This document shows positions 45,855-58,257 of a stretch of 64,000 nucleotides of DNA, one piece after another. The notes beneath the pieces were generated by a model. That model was not told the DNA's origin and did not search any database. It was given only the letters and a program-made list of their open reading frames with translations. This DNA comes from Smittia aterrima (Eukaryota > Arthropoda > Insecta > Diptera > Chironomidae). Positions within the stretch are counted from its first letter, which is position 1; each line of letters starts with the position of its first letter. The position numbers and the translations under genes were made by a program. Location of the stretch: NCBI GenBank assembly GCA_033063855.1, contig CP093830.1, positions 18,104,854-18,168,853 on the forward strand, in the 5' to 3' direction.

Positions 45855-46529
45855 TGAAATGTTGATATTTTAAACCTCAACAATTATTTTCAATTCAAAA
45901 ATAAAGATCCCAACTTAAATTAAAAAATGTCTTCGAAATCTTTTTAAAGCAAATAAAATTATTTTAATGATCAAATGATCATTTTCTTTTACATATTTGA
46001 CCTAAAAATATGAGTTACCTTTTTTTAATGTTGTTTATATCTTTTTTGATTAAAAATAAATCAAAAAACATGAGCCGTTTCAGTTGGACGCCGGGATTTC
46101 GAAGGAAAACATACTTTTTACATGTATTTTACATATATTTATTTTTGAATTACATGTAAAAAGTATGTATTTTATATGTAAAATACATGTAAAAAGTATA
46201 CTTGTATACATTTTACATGTTTTTCTCATACTCGTTTTGGGGAAAAACCATGCGAACGCATGCAATTTTATGTAAAAAACATGTAAAATGTTTGTAAAAA
46301 AACATACAAAAAGTATATGAAATACATGTATTTTGTATAAAAAAGTTACACTTGAGAAAATTCTTATGATTTTCTTTTAAATTTTCATATAATTATGGAG
46401 TGAAAATGTTTTTATTTTCGACGATATTAAAAGAAAATCATAAGAATTTTCTCAAGTGTAACTTTTTTACAAAATACATGTAAATTATATATTTTTTACA
46501 GTTTTTTTACGATTGATTTCTTCACCAGT
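45855..46529. repeat. F-box 3' flank, ACATGTA-rich low-complexity DNA and a 55-bp-arm palindrome
   Basis: The F-box 3' flank runs to about 46080. 46110-46325 is built from repeated TACATGTA/AAAAAGTAT-type words. 46323-46379 and 46428-46482 are a nearly perfect inverted pair of about 55 bp (only a 2-nt difference) around a loop of about 48 bp, so the DNA could form a long hairpin. This looks like a MITE or an extruded palindrome. No coding sequence. Confidence 0.7.
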
Positions 46530-47090
46530 CGATAGAGAATTAAAATTGGAAAAAGTATTTTTGAGGATTTTTGGCTAGCTCATCAGGATCAGGCCCACGG
46601 GCCCAAAACCTGGAATCTCCATACAAAAAGTCGATTTTTGCTTGTGATTCGATTTTCTTGAGAACGGAAGTAGCTAGCTACTTCTGGTTTTTGTCATTTA
46701 GTTCTATTTATGGATGAGACGAAAACCTCGTTAGATGGACCTGATAGCTCAAGTGGTTCGGGCCCACGGGGCTGGAGTCTGGTGAGCTCCATACAAATTT
46801 TTCAAACTTTTCCGATTTATTCGGCTTTCTTAACATTTCCGCTCAGAATTTTCGAGCTCAGAGTGAGACTTCGTTCCGTTTAGAGCTAGAGCATTGAGTT
46901 CTTTACATGAAATGTTGAACTGGTCACGACTAAGCGATAAATCCCAGAAAATCCAAGCTCCACTCATTGGATCCACCTCAGGTGAGTTCAAAGTGAAACT
47001 TCGGTAAAAAAACCAAGTAAAATGTCCCCTGTAACCAGTTCATCCAGAGGATGAAAAACCCTACAGTAACTTGTTTCGAAGTTTTCCCGA
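46530..47090 (+). mobile_element. Interspersed repeat, second copy (direct orientation)
   Basis: Reverse-complement counterpart of 20431-21180. It contains two modules with GGCCCACGG (near 46593 and 46763), each followed by CTGGAATCT or CTGGAGTCT and CCATACAAA. The second is preceded by GATAGCTCAAGTGGTTCGGG, similar to a tRNA-type A box. The end near 47080 has CCCTACAGTAACTTG. Possibly a SINE-like or other non-autonomous element. Confidence 0.5.
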
Positions 47091-47242
47091 TTCTTCCAGA
47101 GTTTCCGAAGTTTTGGGTTCTTGCACAACGACGGTTAATTCATTTTTTCGCCGCCAGTTGCGCTAAAGTCGAGCGTCACGCCACAGAAAGACAGAAAGAA
47201 GGACAGAATTTCAGATCAAGCCAATTCTTATTATTATTATAG

Positions 47243-48006
47243 TGAAGAAAAGCTCCTTGATCAAAGAAAATGTCGATGCGAGAAATTTCCATTGAGGCTT
47301 CAATCATAAATAGCAAGCCTGATGATGAAACAGAAGTTTCAAATAGATTCCTTCTTCTTCATTGTCGATTGCTTTGTGAAAGAGTTCCACGACATGATCA
47401 CTTTAAGAATAATAAGAATTATGTCAAATATTCAATACTCAGAAGATTAAAAAGTTATAAAAACAATTTAAATATTAAAAAAAATGGTAATAAATAAACA
47501 AAAATTTTTTCAAAAACGTAAACGTAAGATTTTTCAAATGCATCGAGCTTCGACACTCTTTTCCAGCGCCAGGTTCTGCGCATTCAGTCTACTTTCATCA
47601 TCGACTAGGTGACTAGTTCAGTAATCGTTGCAATGGAAAAGGCGCGAAACGGAAAAAAATCAGCAAACGGTGCAGTTTCTTGGTAATAAAAGCTCCAGCT
47701 TTCAACAAATTCTTTTTGAAAGACGAGCAACGTATCCGAAGTATTCCTACAAAGAGACACGAGTGATGAAGGTGCCTTTTGGGTCTGAGAATGTGCCCGA
47801 GGTTCGATCACCACAGAAATCTTCTCATCGTTCTGCAATGTCAAACAAATATTTATCAGTTTCTAAATAAATTTGAAAGAAATGCTTCCGAAACAAAAAA
47901 TTTCTTCTTCTTCTTAATTTTACAGCCTTTGCTGAGTTTATTGATAAATTTGTGTGAATGGATAAGAATGCAACAATGTAAGATTAGTTTACAATTTAAT
48001 GACGTT
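47243..48006 (+). repeat. Array flanking unit and rod 3' flank in block B
   Basis: Holds an open NSKPDD fragment (47270-47497: MSMREISIEASIINSKPDD, then RFLLLHCRLLCERVPRHD), the CAGCGCCAG unit and the recurrent mini-ORF (47628-47870, NQQTVQFLGNK, RRATYPKYSYKETRVMKV). None shows a full gene structure. Confidence 0.5.
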
Positions 48007-51000
48007 TTACAATTGCAGGATATTGATAGCTGACTTTGTGACGACTGGAGCTATGTCAAAGTCTTCCAGTTCAACGATGTTCTTCTTCAATTCATTTTTA
48101 TCAGTTGATTTCAAGAGCTCGACGAATTTTTCACGCTTTCTATCGTTGACGAATGCGATGAAGACGGCCGCCATGTGTGGACGTTCTAAACGCAAGCATA
48201 AATTGATGAACTCTTCGAGATTTAGGAATGTTGAGATTGGACATTTCTGGAGGAGAATGAAAGCTTTCGAGAGCTTCAAGTCTTGTTCGTAGGAATGAAC
48301 TTTGGTTGCGTGAATGAACGGCTCACGAATCACACATTCCCAAGCAAGTTTCAGGTTGCTCAAGTGCAGAAGATTGGAATGTGTCGAGAGAATCTCAACC
48401 AGGATCGACAAGTGTTGGACCTAAAACAGAAGAAAACATTAGAATTCCTCCTTAGATAATCTTTAAGCTACAAACCATTTTAAGTGACACCATTTGCTTC
48501 AAGATTCCGTTCCAGATTTGAGGCAAGTAAATGTCAAAGCCTAAGCAGATGAACGACATAACTTCCAAGCCCTTAAAGTTATTGTGTTGGCTGGTCCAAA
48601 GCTTTTTCAAGATCTCAACTTTATCCATCTCTTTCAACTTTTCGGGCTTGTAATGCATTCCGAATTGCTTGAGATAGTGACATGACTTGATGAGTAAGTA
48701 GTTGCTTGGATTAATTATTTCCATGTAAGTGGAGCTCTCGGAATCAACGAGTTTAGCGAAGCACTCGTAGATTTGCAACTGATTCTCATTGTTGTTGACG
48801 CTGCTTCCTAGTTCAGAAACTAAGAATTCCATTGCTTCTTTCTTGGTCCAGCTTCGAAGAATGTAATGAGCACGTAGAACGCTTTCATCGCTCACGAATT
48901 CGACTTCATCTTGAGTTCCTATGAAGTCTTCGTAAACTGTTTCATTCATGTGATCGCCTTCATCCATGCTCGTGTTATTAGAGAAGCCAAGCCATTTCTG
49001 CAGAAGATTGATCTGAACTGTCAGCAAATCGAGATCATAAAGATTAGCCAATTCTCCGCAAATCTTGTTGATGTCTTTCTTTTGCGGTTGAAGAATTGAT
49101 TCGTGTTGATAAAGAGCATCGATCAAAGCTCTTGGATTCTCAACCAGTTGCATCATCTTGTCGTCGATTAATCCGTAAAGATGAAGCAAGTGTTGTGTCT
49201 TCAACATCGGATACTTTCTCTTGATGCGTTCAACGACATCGCTGTACTTTTCTTGTGCTAACAATTCCTCCTCATGAGCGATTGCAAATTTCCAGCATTC
49301 GTAAGCAGCTTCGACTTGATCGCTACCTTCTGGCGAATGGGTTACATTAAAGAAGAGAATAGCAAGTTGCTTACTCTTATTCTTCAATCGACTAACCATT
49401 CGTAGAGTCTGTTGAAGGAATGCGTTGTTAGTCGGCTTCAAGTTCCACTCATTTCCTCCAGCAACTTCGATTTTTGATTTCAGCTCCATAATCGAGTTCT
49501 TGATCGCTTTCATTGCACAATTTTCAAGTCGTTCTTCGATGTTTATTTTCCCGTGCGATGCATGCAATGAAATCAGCGGAGAAAACTTTTCAAATGTATC
49601 AACGTTTAAATCTTCAGTGAGGAATGTCTCTGGCATATTCTCCATCATTGGTTTGAAAGGCAAGCGATATTTGGAAATGTTTGGCAAAATGCTATTGTCG
49701 GTTTGAATCTTCGCCCACATTTCTGATTCTAACTGCTCAGCGCGACGTCGCTTTCCAGTTAACTTCAGTTTGAGAAGCAACAAAATCTGTCGCTGAATTT
49801 TCTGCTCGACTGGAAGTTCTCGGCACTGCTCGATGATGCTTAAGACAGCCAAGTACATCTCGTAGAAGTAAAAGTTTATCTTCTTGATGAAACTTTGCAT
49901 TTCCTGAGCAAGCAATGTAGTGTTTGTGACTTCATTTAAGTATGGAGAGCATTTCTTGAGAATCATTTCTGTCGATGTCTTAACGACCACCTCATCCTTT
50001 CCAAACTTGTCTGGTTTAACTTCGAAATCGAATTCGTGAGTCCTTAACACGATTCGGATTTGATTGATTAAAGCTTTTTGATAGTCCCAGCGGAAGTCTT
50101 TTGACAGCTTCTTTAGCAACTCGACGTTAAGTGGACGATTTTTCAGGTCTTTCAGCAGCTCGCTTATGCTCATTGAATCGTAGTTTGTTTTAAAACGAAT
50201 CGATGGATCATATTTGCACAGCTCCGAGTAATAAAAGAACTTGAGTCGGTTCTCCCGCTCGTCAGCCCCAGAATTTGTATTCCCGATGTAATTGTTGTAC
50301 ATTTCAGAGAATGTTGAGAAGGCGATTTTCTGTGAGTTGTTGGTGAGAGCGTTTCGTAAATAATCGATACAAACGTCTCGATTGATCTCAGTTCTCAAGA
50401 TTCTGAATGCCGACATGTAATCAGGTTCCTTCTGGCTCAGCATGAACTTAAGGACTTTTTTGTTAACGCTCGAAACGAAAGACTGCGGAATAATAATATG
50501 GTTGACTTTCTTTTGATTCTCGATGACTAGATTCATAATCGTGATGACTGGCTCGTGTTGTTTTATCTTCAGGAGATTCTCAAGAGAACCGAAGAAGTTG
50601 TTCTTGATGCTAATTGGAGAAATTGATTAGAAATAAAGAAAGATAATAAAGTTTTAGAAACATACTGTTCGGTGTTTGCTTGCATGTCGAGAAGAGTTTG
50701 GAACTTTTGATAGGGCTCAAGTTGCAAAACAAAAATACCAATTTTGAAGCTGTTGCAGATGCAGCGAAGAACTGGATTTAAATTGTCATCGACTTTATGC
50801 TGGTGAAGATGAAATAAAGAATTTTAGTTATCACTCTCAAATAAAAAATTCTTTTTTTACCTCTTCCACGACAGATGGTTTATCGTCAAACTCTTCAAAG
50901 ACTGAGAATGTTTCACGACGTTTTCCGTTTGTTGCATGTCCGTTCTGACTTGACCCAAAGATTCCAATGTCAATCGATCGCTCGGTCTTTGTTGCTTTGA

Positions 51001-54000
51001 TGACATCGTAGGGATAATAATGACGGCCAATCTGAATCCACTTGAGTAAGTCCATGATGAATTCGTGGTGAATGATATCGTAGTGAACAAGAGTTTTTGT
51101 TAAGAACTCGAAGGCGAGAGGGAACGTCAAAGGATCGTAGTGATCGAAGCTGCTCTTGAGATTATTCTCGAAGTACATGATTTGTTGGGAAATTAAAAGA
51201 ACAGTCAAATCAATTGCACTTGCGATTTCCTTTTTCTCTATGAAGTCGATTGATGAGCTGAGACCATCGATGATCTGGCAAGTGATGTAAAGATTGTTTA
51301 ACTTTTGGCACAGCAACTTGTAACCATCAAAGCGATTGAAAGCGAAAGTGGCAAACAACAGGTTCATCTTATTCCACATTTTGTCGATTGAATGACGCTC
51401 ATTGATTTCTTTGACGATATTTTGAATTCCTTCTTCGAACATGCGATTTCTCTCGCTCTCTGATCCAAGAGTCTTGCAGCTGAGATTCTTCAATTTGAAC
51501 TCTTCGCGGACTCGAACAATATTTCGAAGTTTCTTGAGACGCAACTCTTGGAATGTTGATTTGAAATCATCGGACAATACTTTCAATCGTCGGACAAACA
51601 TCTGAGCAGCTTCAATCAGATTATCTGCTTCGTTCTTGTCTTCAAACTCTTCGTTGTCAATGATTTGAACAAAGGTGTTGCCTAATTGTTGAAACAGCAA
51701 CTTACTGAGCTCGAAATGGTTTTCTTCCAGTTCTTCGACCACTTGCATTAGCTCATCGATTCTTCCTTTTTCAGCGAGATGAAGAAGCAAATGGAAGTAA
51801 GCTTCTCTTGCAATATCAGGCGACGACCTAACAAGTATTTTGATGTCTTCCATCATTTCTGGCAAGTCCACTTTCATAATTCTGAAGATCAACTTCATTC
51901 GGTCTTGCTGCAAGTCGAAATAGTCCACTGGCCACTGATATTTCACTTTGATCATCTTAATCGCTTGAGTTTTGTGCTCGATGTAGATTGCATTAGCTAA
52001 AGGATGACTGCTAGTCGATCCAAGCATCGCGAGAGGAAGAACAACGTTATTCCATGGCACTGGAGAGACTTTCAATACGAGCAACGCTGAACTGAGACGA
52101 TTTTCCTCATTGTGAAGCAGTTCAATGCAAGCAACTGCTCGTTCTTGCCAGTATCCGATATTTTTGTTGGTACAAAGGAACTGAATGTATTTGACGATTG
52201 TTTCTTCGGGTGAACCTCCACGTTCAGTGAAGATTGGATAAAGAAAATCGTTGACCATTCTCTTGAGATTGCTTATTTGAATACGTTGGAGAAGACGATA
52301 AGCAGTTTCTTCAATAGATCGTTTGCTGTAATCATCCAAAGTCATTGTAAGATGATAAGTTTTCTTTAGAACTGACATTTCCTGAAGTGAAGATCAACTG
52401 CTGAATCTTGTTTAATTGTTGTGATAAGAACGGCGAATGTCCTCAAACATGAATTTGACATTCTTGAAGATCTCGTTGATATTGTTAATGAATTCAAGTC
52501 CAATCTCTGGCCAAGAGTTGGAGAACTGCAATCCTCGCGTTCTCTCGAGACTCCAATCAACCAAATACGTCATCTCATTGGGATAAAGTTGAAAGAAGCA
52601 AGGAGAGAAATGCTTCAACCATTGAATGAGTTGGAATGGTTCGATCGTCGTTGGAATGTTCACAATCCATTTATGGAAATGTTCCAAATTGAGTTTTGGC
52701 ATGATTGATGATGAGTGACGAGAAAAAATCAAACACGACATTAGAACATCTGATTTAAAGTAATCCATAGCAATGCGAGCCATGTCCTTTTGGTAAAGAA
52801 ATTTGATCCATTGCATGTTGCACTCGTCAGGATCGATCAAGCGAAGTGTCTCAAAACATAGCAAAAGCTCGTTGATTTCATTCGTTTCCGTTTGATAGAG
52901 ATTTGTGTCGATATTAGCGAGAAGATATTCGAGGAACGTTGTCATGCTTGTTCGTTCAGGAATCTCGCACAAATGAAGTGTCGCTAAGAAGTTTTTATCT
53001 TCGATTTTGGACAGCTGAGCCATTAGTTCATCGAAGGTTCCCTCGAACTTTGAGCAAGTTGGTTTCAAGGTTTGAATCTTGACGAGAGATTTTCTTACTT
53101 TTGCTTCGTAAAGTGGCTCAAGGCTCAAATCAGATTGCTTGACGAACTCTTCAGCTTCTTCGAAATGTCCTCTTGATAGAAGTTTTCTGAATCTCTCTTC
53201 TGGATCAGTTTCGATTATGGATTTGATTTCAATTGTTTGCACAAATTTGTTCTCGTTCATCGTTCCCGAGACAAAGTACATGTTGACATCAGACTTTTGT
53301 TGTGAGACCAGTCATGTTGGACCAGAAAGAGCTAACTCTGTCTTGCAAGCCATGCTTGGGAACTCAACAACTTTCATTGTGTGATCGTTGTTGTCACTCG
53401 ACAAAATGAGGAGCTCATTGTATTCATTATTTGACTCCAAAATTCTCAAATCGTCGATCATTTCTTTGCTTTTCTTGACTAAGCGAACTGTCTTTGTGTA
53501 TGGACAAATCTCTGCAAAGTCACCGCTATCTGTTAGGCCAAGAACGAAGCTTTCCAACTTCAAAATCTTCTTGACTCTTGTAATATTTTTCGGGTACTTG
53601 ATGCGATCGACGTGATTTGATGGAATGAAGTAAATACTGTCAGCGCCGCATGCAATGTAAATCTCTCCGTCGTACGTTTGAACACAGCAGAAAGCAATTA
53701 TTGTGTTAGCAAGTCTAGAGCAAGCCACCTTTGTTATAGTAACTGTAGCACATTCGATGGTTACATCAGCATTTGATGAAATAGCTTCAGCTAATTTCTG
53801 TTCATCAATGTTCTGGATCTTGTAAACCTTTCCGTTGCTGCACATTACGGTGAAGTCTTCATTTGATTGAATGATGTCGACGAAAGATCCTTCCTTGGAA
53901 TTGACATCGGCTTCGACGATCATTCTAGAAGAAATAAATGAAAAGTTCGTTAATGTCTAGAGCTAACAATTCAAGAAGGCAACGATTTTAAATTTGAAAA

Positions 54001-54416
54001 CTGAACTTACAAATTAAAGATTGGAATTCCTTTGATGTGAACGCCATGAATGTTTCCATCTGATAAACAACAAACCAAGACATCTCCACTTTTGCTGAGA
54101 GCGAGGCATTCGATTTCTGCTGAGAAATCCAGAAACTGACAATCCTTTCCATCTTTGTCTTCGAGAAAGATCAAACTTTTATCGACAGTGACGAAGATCT
54201 TATTGTCCTCCAATGTTGCTCTGACACGAGGGTTCCGGGAACTCTAAAGAACAAAAGAACTCTTAGAAATCAACAAATTTCGCAAATAAAATGTCTGACC
54301 TTTTCATTGTTTGTTATTTTGAATAATCCATTAGTAAAGAACGAGTTTCCGAGAGTATCGTCTTCATTTTCTGATGGCTCAAACTTATTCCATGAATTTG
54401 ATACCACACTTGCCAT
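48007..54416 (-). pseudogene. rod: Second rod copy, full length but inactivated (block B)
   Basis: All six exons and splice sites correspond to the intact copy (start 54416, stop 48007). Two lesions break it. The Trp codon at residue about 321 is TGA (53312-53314). Near residue 620 (about 52383-52415) a 2-nt and a 1-nt deletion shift the frame and create a stop just before the second deletion. Elsewhere the sequence stays close to the intact gene, with mostly scattered substitutions, so inactivation is recent. It keeps the bidirectional promoter with its 27-bp motif (54492-54518), so a truncated transcript may still be made. Confidence 0.9.
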
Positions 54417-54579
54417 TATTTAGCTTTGATAAGTGTAATTAAACTTTATTTGTTTCAGGAGCTTCCTTTTTTCCGTTGAAATTTAATTCTTTGATAAGTG
54501 GTGAACTAAAGTGGTGAATGGTAAGTCGCGGGCCTGGGAATTTCATTTGTTGTTGATTGAAAAAGCAAGAATTTAGAAA
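54417..54579. promoter_or_regulatory. Bidirectional promoter of block B rod / Tim29
   Basis: Same length and, apart from no visible changes, same sequence as 30566-30728, with the 27-bp motif at 54492-54518. It is part of a tract of about 900 bp without differences from block A. Confidence 0.5.
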
Positions 54580-55185
54580 ATGTCTTTAAAAACGATCACG
54601 ACAAAGCTTCCGAGCCTTCAGCTCCCAGAGAAACTCAAGGGAACAATTGTTGAAAGATGGGCTAATTACTGGAAAGGACTGGCAAGGGATTATAAAGGTA
54701 AATTCAATGTTTTTCTTATAAAACATTTTTATTCTCAATTTCTATAAATTTTAGATGTTGCAATTGAATCTTACAAGAACGTTCGTGCCAAGCCAAGAAA
54801 ATCAGCAATCTATGGATCGCTTGGGCTATTTCTTTACGGTTGCTGTAAGACAAATCCTGGACACAGAGAGTTCATCGAGCAATTAAGAAAATCTGAGCAA
54901 ATGATATCTCTTGTCACGCTTGACTCTCAAAATCCTAATTCATCGGAATACGTGAAGATGCTTGTTAGATCGCAAAACAACGATACCTTAAGAATCAACT
55001 CTCTAGGATTTTTCTCGATTATGTGGCTAGACGACAACGCATCTGACCTTTCAACTTATGGAGCTAAATGCGATTATCTTCAACCAGAATTTGAGAACTT
55101 TCATGAGAGAATCATCGACATTGGCTGGTTCAATAACTGGTGGAATTTAGAGAAACAACTCAAAGACTATGATGTTAATTACTAG
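54580..55185 (+). CDS. TIMM29: Mitochondrial translocase subunit Tim29 (block B copy)
   Basis: Exons 54580-54697 and 54755-55185 encode the same 182 residues as the block A copy, including identical intron sequence as far as I can read. The membrane segment (about 56-70) and DUF2366 marks are the same. Both copies should be functional. The identity extends from inside rod exon 1 to beyond the Tim29 stop, which points to very recent copying or gene conversion. Confidence 0.82.
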
Positions 55186-55232
55186 GTTTTTATGAACAGA
55201 AACATTTTAATAAATAAGAACAAAGTGTTCAG

Positions 55233-55856
55233 CTAGCAGTCAATGACTTTTTGAATTTTAAGGATAAAGTTGATTAAGTGCATTTGTGTTGTTATCGATT
55301 GTTTATCAAAGGTTTCGTTGAACCCGGGAATGGAAAGTGCCGAGAGAATTTGCTGCTGCTCCTTCACAGTGTCGTCCAATTGTTGAATGATATTCTGATC
55401 AATGTCTCGAATCTTTTTCTCATGTTGGATCTTTACGAGAGTTACTGTATGAGCTAATTCACTTTCTTTTAATGTTCTTGGAAATAAAACAAATGGAAAT
55501 GAGCTAATTCACTTTCTTTCAATGTTCTTGTGTATTCTTCGATTTCTTGCTGGTTCGCTAGGATCTGTTCATCTCTCTGCTTCTTCAAAATTATCTCCGT
55601 TGTGTTCTGGCATTCTCTGAGCTCATTGACGATTGCGAAAATGTTAGCGTCTTCGACTAATAAGTTAGCTAAAAGAAAAGAGATAATTCAAGAGCTCTGA
55701 AGTAACAAAATTCTGTTTACCGAGTAACGAAAGATTTTCCAAAGGAATCCTAGAGCTATTTTCATAAGGAAGTTTCGCATGAAGCTCCTTTAGTTTCTCG
55801 TTAACGTAATAAATCTTTTGTTGCTTCTTCTGTTGAATTTCGTCGTTGTTTTCCAT
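55233..55856 (-). pseudogene. gdl: gdl copy broken by a 50-nt insertion (block B)
   Basis: The start (55856) and exon 1 are intact. In exon 2 a 50-nt insertion has duplicated a 30-bp stretch (55451-55480 and 55501-55530) with 20 nt between (55481-55500). This shifts the frame and brings a stop soon after residue about 110, so the conserved PGF...QMHLINFIL end is lost. A shortened coiled-coil protein could still be made. Confidence 0.85.
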
Positions 55857-56280
55857 TTTCAAAGTTTATTTAACTAGAGAGCACGGTGGTTGTCTCCGGC
55901 CTACGGCCTACGGCCTAAGACAACCACGCAACCCGCGACCTATACGCCGGTCAAACTCCGGCCCATCACTCAACCCGTATAGAAATACACAATTTCAATA
56001 AAGAGTCAAAAAAAATGTTTTCTAATTCCTGACCGAAAACAATACTCCGGGCCCGACCATTTTTTGAAAAAAAAAAATGTGGGCCGGAGTGATAAGTGGT
56101 GAACTAAAGTGGTGAACTTGCCGAAAGTTCATAAAGCCGAGTCGATTAACAAAAAGCGCACCCAGACAAACAGCTAAATTTTTCGCTCAAACTTTCGCTC
56201 TATTTCGAGTTTAAACAAGATAAAAAAGCAACGTAAAGTGTTCAATTTCATTTATGCGAGTGATCGGTTGACTCCTAAAC
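55857..56280. promoter_or_regulatory. Block B gdl / PPM1G promoter, hairpin loop variant
   Basis: Counterpart of 31956-32363. The 10-bp stem is kept (55886-55895 and 55918-55927) but the loop has one extra 7-nt CCTACGG unit. The second inverted repeat and the 27-bp motif (56090-56116) are kept. Small changes accumulate closer to the PPM1G start. Confidence 0.5.
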
Positions 56281-57740
56281 ATGGACAGCAACTCAGATAA
56301 GCCGGAAACGACAAAGAAGTCGGCAATTGATCGAAACGAACGTGTTTCTATCGGCTTTTCGACGATGCAGGTAAGAAATTATTAGAAATGCTAATATCGC
56401 ATAAGTCTAATTTAATCTTTTCGATCTTTTTAGAGAAGGGGAATTAACCAAGGGGTAAGTTCATTAGCTAAATTTCTTAAAAAGCAATTTTTAAGAAAAC
56501 CGCAAAAAAGCAAGGTTAGGTATTAATCTCGATATTTATTTTTCTTTGCGCTCAATTTTAGGATGCCTTCAATTGCATGCTCAGTTTTGGAGATGCACAG
56601 AATTGCTCTCTCTTCGCTATTTACGATGGTCACGGAGGATCAGAGGTCGCCGAATATTGTAGCTTGAAACTTCCCCAGTTTCTGAAAAATCTCGTTTCAT
56701 TCAAGTCGGGAAACTTCGAACAAGCTTTGAAAGATGCATTCATTGGCTTTGATAAAGAATGGCTCGTAAGAATTCTGACTACGAAGCCACCGAACAACCA
56801 AGCAGTGTCAGTGCACCCGAACAAAGTACAACAGAGAGCGTTCCTCAAGAAAGTGCTCAGACATCAGCAAACGGAAGTGTTTCAGGATCCGATTGCAAAA
56901 CCACAAAGAAATCTAGTGATGATGAAGTCATTTCATCGTCATCAGTTCAAGAAAATGGCGAGAGCAACAACAGTTGCCCATCATCATCACAGACGGCCAC
57001 AGCAGGAGGTTCATCGAGCAGCGCTTCACCTGCCCCAAAAGTTACAAATCATATTTCAAGCTCGTCATTGCCTGAAACAGACACTGACTCCTCGTCGGAT
57101 GATGAAAATGACGAGGCATACAAAGAATCTCCAGCAAAGCCTAAACCACTGAACAGTGACGATGACATAAAAGCTTCAGGAAGTACAGCCATTGTCGTCT
57201 TGGTTTCCGGTCGCAACCTTTTTGTTGCTAATGCTGGCGACTCGCGATGCATCGTTTATAGCAACGACAGAACTGCTGAAATTTCCGCTGACAAACCAGA
57301 AGATGAGATTGAATTGAACCGCATTCGTAATGCAGGTGGTCGTTTTACTCTTGATAAACGCGTCAATGGTGCACTCAACTTAACTCGCCACCCGCTTGAA
57401 AAAAACGACGAGTTCATAATAATTGCCTCAAACGCGGTTGTCGGTCGCAACGGTTGGAATCCCAAAGAAACCGTTAATTCTGTGAAAGATGAAATCGCGT
57501 GTGGAAATTCCTTAGCTGTGATTTGCGAAGAAGTAAGTTAATCAAATTAAAATTTCTCTCACGATCTTTAATTTAAATCATCTTTTGCAGCTACTAAACC
57601 ATTCTGGTGCTTTCGACACAATTGAAGATGGAACTGACTTCGACAACATGACGGCGATCATCGTAAAGCTTGAGCCTCAATTTATTGTTGAAACAAAAGA
57701 CGATATAACTCCCGCTGCTGTTGACACATCAACAACCTAA
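56281..57740 (+). pseudogene. PPM1G: Degenerate PPM1G copy without a complete catalytic site (block B)
   Basis: Exons 1 and 2 (56281-56370, 56434-56454) keep their splice sites, but GWRINQE has become RRGINQG. Exon 3 (from 56562) keeps IYDGHGG, then two deletions remove about 420 nt and shift the frame near 56755. The Ser-rich part continues in another frame (56759-57541). Further on, the acidic block is gone, SRAIGDHGYK is deleted to TRHPLEKN, and ACDG is ASNA. The last exon keeps DNMT. Several metal-binding Asp/Glu residues are therefore missing. It is far more diverged than anything else in block B. Confidence 0.85.
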
Positions 57741-58257
57741 GACGCGTGTAATCTCCGTCAACCACAAAAATAATTTGTCATCATACAAAGGATTATGTAA
57801 CTATAATCATCTCTTAATTTTTCAAACTCAAGCAAAACGTCGTCAACTGGCGAATCAAAATTTTCTTTCAAACAATCTTGAATAATTTCAAATCATTAAA
57901 CTTTCTTTGTAATCTTGTTTATTGAAAGGAGCCGATCTTCTTCTTCTTAATTTCTTCCCAATAAACTAAATGAAATAATATTTAAATGTAAAAACAAATA
58001 TTGATATAAGAGAGATTCCTACTCGAGATTGATTTTCTTACCGTCTAGTCAAAATATGCGAAAACTCTGGAATCTCAAGTTCAATTGAAGAAAATTCACA
58101 TCAGCACTGCTTTCTTTATTTGTTATGAATGAAATTTAATGTAAAGAGAGAGGCGCGTCTTTCCAACAGATGCCGGAAATGTTAAGAAGTATGTTAGGAA
58201 GAAATAGCAAATTAAAGAATTATACTCAAAATAAAGAAGAAAATTTTAATTTATTTT
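57741..58257. other. Convergent 3' region PPM1G copy - IFT20 (block B)
   Basis: Counterpart of 34587-35130, AT-rich, no gene; small indels relative to block A near 57780 and 58110. Confidence 0.6.

Noticed and set aside
46080..46275. Paired 61-63 codon frames on both strands
   Set aside because: Product of the ACATGTA-type low-complexity DNA, which is open in several frames by composition.
15531..47870. Interpretation of the F-box array plus rod copies as a proven meiotic-drive or toxin-antidote system
   Set aside because: Proximity and rapid turnover alone do not show drive; no toxin-like gene or genetic evidence is visible in the sequence.
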